NCBI RefSeq assembly: GCF_021731985.1
Contig: NZ_JAKFWH010000030.1
Coordinates: 1 to 42,106 of the forward strand
Length of the DNA stretch: 42,106 nucleotides
DNA from: Nitrosomonas sp.
Lineage (GTDB): Bacteria; Pseudomonadota; Gammaproteobacteria; Burkholderiales; Nitrosomonadaceae
Reading direction: 5' to 3'
Under the pieces are notes generated by a model. The model did not search any database, was not told where the DNA came from, and saw nothing but the letters and a program-made list of their open reading frames with translations. The position numbers and the translations under genes are program-made. Shown here in pieces: positions 35,881 through 42,106 of this stretch. Numbering within the stretch: position 1 is the stretch's first letter; every line of letters starts with the position of its first letter.

Positions 35881-37344
35881 ATGTCACATAGTTCAACACA
35901 AATCAATAAATATCTGAAAAGTTTACAGAAACACCTTGCTGACGAACATCCGGATAATCCGACTCTGGCTAACGCTGTAAAAAGTTTTAGGAAAATGGAT
36001 TATGTCGGTCATAGTATGGGACTAATCGGTAAAGATGAGTCGTATGCAACCTGTGTGACGTGGTGGCCTATGATCGCTGTATTAGGTACATTTTCTGCCG
36101 GTAAATCAACGTATATCAACTCTTATTTGAATATGCCGCTACAACGCACGGGAAATCAGGCTGTCGATGATAAATTCACAGTCATCTGCTACAGCCGCCA
36201 TAATGAGGCAAAAACACTTCCTGGCATAGCGCTCGATGCAGATCCGCGTTTTCCTTTTTTTCAGATAAGCCGTAGCATTGATGAAATTTCTGAAGCTGGA
36301 CAAGAACGTATTGATGCTTACCTACAGCTAAAAACCTGCCCATCTGAAAACATACGCGGAAAAATTCTTATTGATTCTCCGGGTTTCGACGCCGATAACC
36401 AGCGCGCATCGACTTTGCGCTTAACCCAGCACATCATCAATTTATCCGATCTTGTCCTGGTATTTTTTGATGCGCGTCATCCAGAACCGAAAGCCATGCA
36501 GGATACATTGGCTTATCTGGTATCAGCGAGTGTTAATCGTGCAGACGCCAATAAATTTCTTTATATTCTTAACCAAATTGATGTAACAGCACAGGAAGAC
36601 AATCCTGAAGAAGTTGTCTCGGCCTGGCAGCGTTCGCTGGCTGAAGTAGGTCTAGTCACGGGGCGATTCTATCGAATTTATAATCCAAGTGCTGCCGTTC
36701 CGATTGCTAATCCACATGTTAGAGAACGTTTTGAAAAAAAACGCGCAGAAGATATGGCTGACATCAATGCGCGCATGCACCAAATAGAAGTAGAGCGCTC
36801 GTATCGTATCGTCGGAAAGCTTGAACAAACTGCCAAAGGTATCAAAAATCAGATCGTCAACAAACTCTCTGAGATGCTTAAAAAATGGAAAAGCAGAGTC
36901 ATTCTATTTGACGGTATAGCATTTAGTATTCTGGCTGTATTGGCGGGGGTGGCTTTAACTATGAATGAATCCTGGGGTATTCTGACAACATTCCCAGATG
37001 AACTCATGCAAGGCGAAACCACAACGGTGGCCATAGCCGTATTTCTGGTGATCAGTATTATTTATATCCACTTTTCTATTCGCCGCGCTGTTGCCAACAA
37101 CTTATTGAAAAAGTTGGCTAATGAAATGGGTAATGATCACGAAATATACAAACAATACATGCAGGCATTTAACAAGAGTACCGCTCCTTTTCGGCCGATG
37201 TTCCTGAAAGGCCCTGCTGGTTGGAATGAAGTTGCACAACAAACAATTGATGAGATCATTAATGAAGCCAATGATTACATTCAAGCGTTAAATGATCAGT
37301 TTACAAATCCATCCGGGAATGAAAGCGGGAATTCACAAATTTAA
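35881..37344 (+). CDS. Dynamin-like GTPase with two membrane helices
   Basis: The 487-residue protein has a dynamin-type GTPase domain. G1 is GTFSAGKST (69-77), a candidate G2 Thr is in DDKFT (100), G3 is DSPGFD (165-170) and G4 is NQID (231-234). After a helical region it has two transmembrane segments (about 340-360 and 383-402) and a helical tail. This layout resembles bacterial dynamin-like or EHD-like proteins that remodel or guard membranes. A GGGA sequence lies shortly upstream of the ATG. It stands alone and is followed by a large palindrome. Confidence 0.8.
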   Translation: MSHSSTQINKYLKSLQKHLADEHPDNPTLANAVKSFRKMDYVGHSMGLIGKDESYATCVTWWPMIAVLGTFSAGKSTYINSYLNMPLQRTGNQAVDDKFTVICYSRHNEAKTLPGIALDADPRFPFFQISRSIDEISEAGQERIDAYLQLKTCPSENIRGKILIDSPGFDADNQRASTLRLTQHIINLSDLVLVFFDARHPEPKAMQDTLAYLVSASVNRADANKFLYILNQIDVTAQEDNPEEVVSAWQRSLAEVGLVTGRFYRIYNPSAAVPIANPHVRERFEKKRAEDMADINARMHQIEVERSYRIVGKLEQTAKGIKNQIVNKLSEMLKKWKSRVILFDGIAFSILAVLAGVALTMNESWGILTTFPDELMQGETTTVAIAVFLVISIIYIHFSIRRAVANNLLKKLANEMGNDHEIYKQYMQAFNKSTAPFRPMFLKGPAGWNEVAQQTIDEIINEANDYIQALNDQFTNPSGNESGNSQI

Positions 37345-37368
37345 GGTTTATTACATGTACCAGGAGTG

Positions 37369-37526
37369 TCTGCCGGACTTAAGCAATCGCGGCGAGAACC
37401 AAGTGGGAGAACGAGTGCAGATTTACTCAATTTTTAGGCGCATAGCGAGACTATGCAACAATAAATTGAGTAAACATCAACTGTTATATCCCATTGCCGC
37501 CGCAGATCAGCCTTAAGTCCGGCAGA
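37369..37526. repeat. 158-bp nested palindrome
   Basis: Three perfect inverted pairs are nested about one centre: a 15-bp outer pair (TCTGCCGGACTTAAG 37369-37383 with 37512-37526), a 12-bp middle pair (TTTACTCAATTT 37422-37433 with 37463-37474) and a 6-bp core (GCATAG 37440-37445 with CTATGC 37451-37456, loop CGAGA). Arms between are almost equal (38 and 37 nt) and share more short pairs, for example GCGGCG 37389-37394 with CGCCGC 37498-37503. No target duplication is seen. It could be a MITE-like element, a recombination site or a structured RNA. Confidence 0.75.
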
Positions 37527-37922
37527 TTCCTAGAAAAAGAGACTCAAGACCGAAACTTCGCTTTACACAATTCCTTAGATTTTAAACCTGATCCTTTCCG
37601 AGAAAACGCCTATCGATCAATTGGTTAAAAATTCCGATGTGCAAATGGATACGCGGAAAAGTTATAATCATCTGAATTTATTCAACTAAATTTCCGGACA
37701 CTAATGACGTGGAATAGCCACGTTACCGATTCAATTGAAGAATCTTCAGGCTCCGGATAATTGATCTCATTACAACATTTATCAATAGAATTTAAACATT
37801 GAGAAACATGTGTGGGGCAGTATAACTGTTGAAATTATAACTGGCTCCTCATGTGCATTAGTCTTTGCATATCAAGCCACTTATTGCCTCACTACAAATT
37901 ACTCATAATGTATATAAATTTC
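37527..37922. other. Intergenic region without a recognised gene
   Basis: The stretch between the palindrome and the end of the HlyD-fusion gene shows only a small 6-bp hairpin (ACGTGG 37707-37712 with CCACGT 37718-37723). No coding frame is convincing. Confidence 0.35.
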
Positions 37923-40349
37923 TTAAGGAAGCCACGACCAAGCTTCTACATTGATAAAGCGGAGAATAGACAACGAGAAAGCTTTCCAAACGGGTATTGT
38001 TTCGCTTTCTATTTTTGCAAAGCCGGTCATTCCGGTCCTTAACTCTCCTTTTTCATTTTCTATCAGTGCAATAACTCTAACAACATTACCATATGGCTGG
38101 GTAGTTATACCTCGATCAATCGTAGTAACTGTTCCGTAAAAAGAAGCACTATGATAAGAAATGGGTTTTACTCTCACTCGCGCAGTATTTGTAATATGTG
38201 CAATATCCGATTCTGGAATTTCAATCTCTGCAGTCACTTGAGTTGCATTTTCAACTTCCGCAAATAGCTCTCCTTTTTCTAGGAAGCTATTAATTTTTTG
38301 TTTAAGGTGCAATGTCAGAATATTGCCGTCAAATGGCATGCTCAGTTCTGATCGATTCACCCTATCAATGTATGCGTCCCTTTCTTCTACTAGACTTGCT
38401 AAATTTGCTTGCGCAGCATCAATTTGATTTTTGGTTGCGCCACTCTTAAGCAACTCTAGCGCAGCACGTTTTTCATCTATTTGATTGAGATTCACTTGAT
38501 GTTCGCGTTCAATGGAATCAAGTTCTTCAAATGATACTGCAGCTTGCTGAAAAAGATTTTTGATCCGTTTCAACTTGGCTCCACTAAACTTGGCCCGTGT
38601 TATCTCAATGTTCAGTAGATTTTGTGCCAACTTTACTTCTTCACGTTTAGGTCGAGACTTCAACTCATCAATCACAGCCTGCTGTTCTTGAACCTTTGCG
38701 GCATAAATTTTTACTTGCGACTGAAGGTCTCTATTGGCAAGCCGAGCAAGTACGGTCCCTTTTTCCACTGTTTCCCCGCCATCAAAATAAACATGCTCGA
38801 CTATTCCAGGGATATCAGTAGCAATCATTTGTTTTTGACTGGGGAATATAATAAATTTACCGCTTGGTTCATAGGGATAGGGTAAAAATAGTGTTACCAA
38901 GAAAGATAGAAATAAAGCACGTTTTAGATATACTGAAAAACCAGCACGCTCCTTTTTGACCAGCTCTTTCTCGGGACTTTCCTCAGGTAGTACACGATTC
39001 CGCCAACGGCTATATTGTATAGAACGCTCATATGCCGCATTGATTTTTCCGAATTGACTAAATACTAATCGAAAAAGATATATTCCCAGCAGTGTTACGA
39101 GAATAATACTTGAACCACCCAGTTGAATCTGTTGTAGATAAGCACCTACAAATACAACAACACCGATAATTAATAAAAATAAGAATACGCATATCGCCAG
39201 AGCGTAGGCTATCAGTAAATTATTATCTGCTTCCTTATATGAAGCCCCATATAGCTTATTAAGCAGAGTTTGATAAGATTTTCCACGCAAAAATGGTTCA
39301 TCCATAAAAGCTGACAACAGATGATAACCATCACTTTTTAATAGTGGATTTGCTGAAAACAAAAAACTGAACGTACAGATTACAGTCAGCATCAAACCCA
39401 TTTGCGGCAAATGGCCATCTGTGCTCCTGGAATAGAACCAAATCAAAATCCCTAAACTAAATAAGCTAAGGCGTACCATCAAAGGCGCAGCATGAAGCAG
39501 AATGCGTTCTCGCCGGGAAAGCTGATGTAAATGACTACTTTGCAAAGTAAAGCGCGGCAGAAATCCTAAGAATATACCAATACCAAAAGCACTGACCGTT
39601 ACTCGAAAATTATGGGCAACTACTGCTTTAGTTATCACCACGATCAAATTAACTGAAAACATGCTAAAGACGATATAGTGGAAGAAAGTAGTATCTGCCA
39701 GCAATCGATTCATATCTTGATTGATTATATATTGATACTTAATAATCAATATAATAGCTGCTATTACCAGAACTGGAATCAGATAAGAACAATATTTTAC
39801 AGGTACAAGAATTGGAGTAATGAGCTTCAACACAGGACGTGGATCAAAAAACTTCCACATTCTTTTCACTACTCGAGAATCCAAATCTATGGAATCCTGT
39901 ATTCCAGCAGGGAGATCCTCCGACTCCTGATTCATTGTTTCTGATTGATTGTTGCTGCTGCTAGTTTGCTCTGCCTTGTGCGCTACGCTAGGCTGATCTG
40001 CTATTTTCCCTGTTTGAAAAAAAGAAGCTAATAACGGGTGTGTTGCGGCTTCCTTATCTTCGGTATCGAATAAATTATCCTCCATTACGGAAGCAAACAA
40101 TACCTGCACTTGCTCCTGTGTAATTGGATAGCCGAAACGGTCTTTAAAAATTGATGCAAGCTTCTCAAAGCCTTCACAACCAGGCAGTATTTCTAGTACA
40201 AAAAACTGCCATGGTTCGAAGTCATATGTTTTCCCTAGAAGCTTATCTCGAATCAAATAGCTTTGTTTGGTACCTTGTCCTATCCTGTAAGCTTGTAGTC
40301 TTTTTAATAAATAAGCGGGTAGCGCAACGTTCTGGATTTGATCGTTCAT
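37923..40349 (-). CDS. PqqD-like / degenerate M50 (S2P-like) / HlyD adaptor fusion
   Basis: The 808-residue protein joins three modules. Residues 1-100 resemble a PqqD-like winged helix (SYLIRDKLLGKTYDFEPWQF). Residues about 175-435 are a multi-helix M50/S2P-type domain that keeps NPLLKSDGYHLL (334-345) but has VITKAVVAH where HExxH is expected, so it is probably not a protease. Residues about 480-808 are a membrane-fusion adaptor with a lipoyl-like half (GIVEHVYFDGGETVEKGTVL), a long coiled coil (about 540-660) and a beta barrel. Its ATG overlaps the stop of the outer-membrane factor gene (TAATG). It should bridge an inner-membrane complex to that channel. Confidence 0.75.
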   Translation of the reverse strand: MNDQIQNVALPAYLLKRLQAYRIGQGTKQSYLIRDKLLGKTYDFEPWQFFVLEILPGCEGFEKLASIFKDRFGYPITQEQVQVLFASVMEDNLFDTEDKEAATHPLLASFFQTGKIADQPSVAHKAEQTSSSNNQSETMNQESEDLPAGIQDSIDLDSRVVKRMWKFFDPRPVLKLITPILVPVKYCSYLIPVLVIAAIILIIKYQYIINQDMNRLLADTTFFHYIVFSMFSVNLIVVITKAVVAHNFRVTVSAFGIGIFLGFLPRFTLQSSHLHQLSRRERILLHAAPLMVRLSLFSLGILIWFYSRSTDGHLPQMGLMLTVICTFSFLFSANPLLKSDGYHLLSAFMDEPFLRGKSYQTLLNKLYGASYKEADNNLLIAYALAICVFLFLLIIGVVVFVGAYLQQIQLGGSSIILVTLLGIYLFRLVFSQFGKINAAYERSIQYSRWRNRVLPEESPEKELVKKERAGFSVYLKRALFLSFLVTLFLPYPYEPSGKFIIFPSQKQMIATDIPGIVEHVYFDGGETVEKGTVLARLANRDLQSQVKIYAAKVQEQQAVIDELKSRPKREEVKLAQNLLNIEITRAKFSGAKLKRIKNLFQQAAVSFEELDSIEREHQVNLNQIDEKRAALELLKSGATKNQIDAAQANLASLVEERDAYIDRVNRSELSMPFDGNILTLHLKQKINSFLEKGELFAEVENATQVTAEIEIPESDIAHITNTARVRVKPISYHSASFYGTVTTIDRGITTQPYGNVVRVIALIENEKGELRTGMTGFAKIESETIPVWKAFSLSILRFINVEAWSWLP

Positions 40350-41794
40350 TATAATTTTTCTCTATAGCTAATATCTTTGTCTACTGGAGTATTTTCACTC
40401 ATTAGCCATCCTCCACCCATAGTTTTATAAACTTGTATTAAAGCAACACATATATCGCGTCGATTCTGGACTTGCGTTATCTCCGCTATGTATAAGTGCT
40501 GTTCAGAATTGAGAACGTCAATATAACTTGAATAACCACCATCATAGCGTCGCAACTCTAGTTGATGAATCCCTTGAAGAATTTCCAGCTGGCGCGCTTG
40601 AATATCAAATTGCTCTTTGAGTTTCTGGTTGGAAATCAACGCATCTTCAACTTCCTGAAATACAGTTTGTATTGTGCGCAAGTATTTATTTAGTGTTTGC
40701 TGCTGCACAGCTTCATTCTGACGCACTTGACCTGCAATCCGGCCCGCTGTAAATATCGGAAATAGGGTAGTAGCTCCGAAAGTATAATAACTTGATTTGT
40801 GCAGCAGTAACGTACTGAGCTCAGTACTGGCATAGCCAAACAAATTGGTTAAAGAGATTGTTGGGTAATACTGTGCTTTCGCAACACCGATGCGAGCATT
40901 GGCAGCAATCAGGTCTTGTTCAGCCTGCCGAATATCAGGGCGACGAGCTAGAATTTCAGATGGAATACCTTGCGGCACAGAAGGTATAGCCAAAGTTTCT
41001 AGTGTATTTCTTCGATTGATTGGGCCAGGATTCTGCCCCAGTAACACCGATAATGCATTTTCCAAATGTGCTATTTGTCTTTCTTTAATTGGAAGATTTG
41101 ATTTAGCTTTCTCATAAATCAAATATATTTGCTCCAGCTCATATTTTGAAATTACTCCGCCAGAATATTTAAGTTCATTTAATTGAACTATTTTTTCTCG
41201 ATTCTTTAATAATTCCCTTGTTATCTCAATATCTCTATCGAGACTTATGAGTTGCATATACGCTGAAGCTACATCTGCAACAAGCTTCAGCATAACCGCT
41301 TGGTAATTCTCCTTATCCGACAAAACTTCAGCAGTTGCTGCTTCCCTGGAACGACGTATACGCCCCCATAAATCCAGCTCCCAATTGACAACGGCACCAA
41401 ACTCATACGTCTCTCTCAAGCTAGCACGGTCACCGGGCGGAGCGAACTGGCGGTTCTCACTTAATTTATTCCCTGATAATGAGCTACCAATTCCTATCTG
41501 TGGAAATAGGCTTGATTCTACAATTTGCAATCTCGCATTAAATTCTTCTACTCGAAGAGCTGCAATCCGCAGCTCTTTGTTTTCTCGCAATGCAATCTGG
41601 ATTAATTCATTCAGTGTCGCATCATTAAACTGCTCCCACCACGACGTATTGACAGTTTCGATATCATTATTTGTATCTACACGCCATTTCAAAGGCAAAT
41701 CTAGCTCTGGGCGTTTATAGTCTGGTCCAACCATACAACCCGATAAGAAAAGAAGTATCAGGAATACTGCTATATAGATAAAATATACTTTCAT
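40349..41794 (-). CDS. TolC-like outer-membrane efflux lipoprotein (NodT family)
   Basis: The 481-residue protein has a lipoprotein signal with lipobox LSGC (Cys20). It shows the NodT/OprM start MVGPDYKRPELDLP. Two OEP repeats contain long helices, and the periplasmic motif IPSEILARRPDIRQAEQDLI is the family signature. It forms a trimeric channel across the outer membrane and periplasm. It is translationally coupled (TAATG) with the HlyD-type adaptor downstream. No RND, ABC or MFS pump gene is present in the window, so the inner-membrane pump is either the M50-like fusion itself or encoded elsewhere. Confidence 0.9.
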   Translation of the reverse strand: MKVYFIYIAVFLILLFLSGCMVGPDYKRPELDLPLKWRVDTNNDIETVNTSWWEQFNDATLNELIQIALRENKELRIAALRVEEFNARLQIVESSLFPQIGIGSSLSGNKLSENRQFAPPGDRASLRETYEFGAVVNWELDLWGRIRRSREAATAEVLSDKENYQAVMLKLVADVASAYMQLISLDRDIEITRELLKNREKIVQLNELKYSGGVISKYELEQIYLIYEKAKSNLPIKERQIAHLENALSVLLGQNPGPINRRNTLETLAIPSVPQGIPSEILARRPDIRQAEQDLIAANARIGVAKAQYYPTISLTNLFGYASTELSTLLLHKSSYYTFGATTLFPIFTAGRIAGQVRQNEAVQQQTLNKYLRTIQTVFQEVEDALISNQKLKEQFDIQARQLEILQGIHQLELRRYDGGYSSYIDVLNSEQHLYIAEITQVQNRRDICVALIQVYKTMGGGWLMSENTPVDKDISYREKL

Positions 41795-41979
41795 GTCATA
41801 AGGTTATAGGTAATCTTAGATGATTTTTTTTCGCCTTCTCATGTGGCATTATCGTGTCGATCTTGCGATACACCCGTAGCTTAGTTCGATCGATCATTAC
41901 AAAGCAGACCATACTCATCATTATATTCCGGCGCCTTCCACATGAATGCTTCTTCCTTACTACCGTAATCACTCGTTAA
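41795..41979. other. Upstream region of the export operon
   Basis: Contains the promoter space of the outer-membrane factor gene. A short minus-strand frame here (TSDYGSKEEAFMWKAPEYND) has no start or family match and is not called as a gene. Confidence 0.3.
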
Positions 41980-42106
41980 TGTTAGCAACAAATAGAAATG
42001 TCCGGTTTAGTAGCAAATAGATTGTCCGCTTTTAATTAAAACGCAGTGAACCCGTATTGCGGTTCATTGCGAAGCTGAGGCGGCGGATTTACGCACCAAC
42101 TTTTCA
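41980..42106. mobile_element. Probable end of an IS21-like insertion sequence, cut by window edge
   Basis: Two tandem near-identical motifs CAAATAGA-(A/T)-TGTCCG-N-TTT occur at 41989-42008 and 42014-42032, spaced 25 bp. Repeated transposase-binding sites close to an end starting TGTT are typical of IS21-type elements. At 42064-42106 the minus strand reads EKLVRKSAASASQ and then a TGA, which may be the last codons of its second gene. The element would lie mostly beyond the window. Family assignment is tentative. Confidence 0.35.

Noticed and set aside
37292..37516. 74-codon plus-strand ORF overlapping the end of the dynamin-like gene
   Set aside because: It mostly spans the nested palindrome, and its composition follows the repeat rather than a protein.
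41830..41980. Minus-strand frame reading SDYGSKEEAFMWKAPEYND
   Set aside because: No start codon, no ribosome site, and no recognised family; too short to support as a gene.

Overview
The window looks like chromosomal DNA of a betaproteobacterial chemolithoautotroph, most likely a Nitrosomonas relative (Nitrosomonadaceae). This is inferred from gene content: a formate/nitrite-type channel, a proteobacterial phosphoribulokinase (Calvin cycle), PEP-CTERM/exosortase-associated proteins and the polA-LOG-DUF2782-thrB-BPSS1780-uvrD neighbourhood. No rRNA, tRNA or CRISPR array was seen.

Region 1 (1-18.9 kb) is dense housekeeping DNA. It holds an FNT channel (cut by the left edge), hemW, the ybbA/ybbP ABC exporter divergent from tesA, rluC divergent from rne (with a 476-bp structured leader between them), polA divergent from a LOG-family gene, DUF2782, thrB, a BPSS1780 membrane protein, uvrD and phosphoribulokinase. 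Two divergent pairs (ybbA/tesA and polA/LOG) have start codons that overlap or lie 13 bp apart.

Region 2 (18.9-27.3 kb) is envelope and accessory metabolism. It has a remnant of a HigB-like toxin, a His/Gly-rich secreted protein, a glycine-zipper lipoprotein, a small membrane protein, a TIGR04073-type exosortase-associated protein, a GC-richer three-gene operon, a lipoprotein, and a PEP-CTERM PhoX-like protein. The three-gene operon encodes an acyl-CoA-dehydrogenase-fold flavoprotein without the usual catalytic Glu, a cytosolic PhnD-like binding protein, and a TusA-like/diiron ferritin-like fusion. The PEP-CTERM gene is preceded by what looks like a class-I cyclic-di-GMP (GEMM) riboswitch.

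Region 3 (27.3-33 kb) is an AT-rich defence/mobile island. A large NACHT-LRR gene (a family linked to anti-phage defence) has been split near its 5' end by an intact IS1595-family element with perfect 17-bp inverted repeats and 8-bp target duplications. Removing the element restores one open frame of about 965 codons. Beyond it lies 1.3 kb of decayed DNA with a FitA/FitB-type toxin-antitoxin remnant, then a gene for an 8-cysteine secreted protein.

Region 4 (33-42.1 kb) holds ygfX-like and ygfZ (divergent), a DUF502 membrane protein, a dynamin-like GTPase followed by a 158-bp nested palindrome, and a two-gene export operon: an outer-membrane factor, then a fusion of a PqqD-like domain, a degenerate M50/S2P membrane domain and a HlyD adaptor. 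The right edge carries what looks like the end of another insertion sequence.

The best candidates for something undescribed are the three-gene redox operon (21.6-24.7 kb), the pseudo-protease/HlyD export pair, the riboswitch-controlled PEP-CTERM gene and the IS-split NACHT gene.
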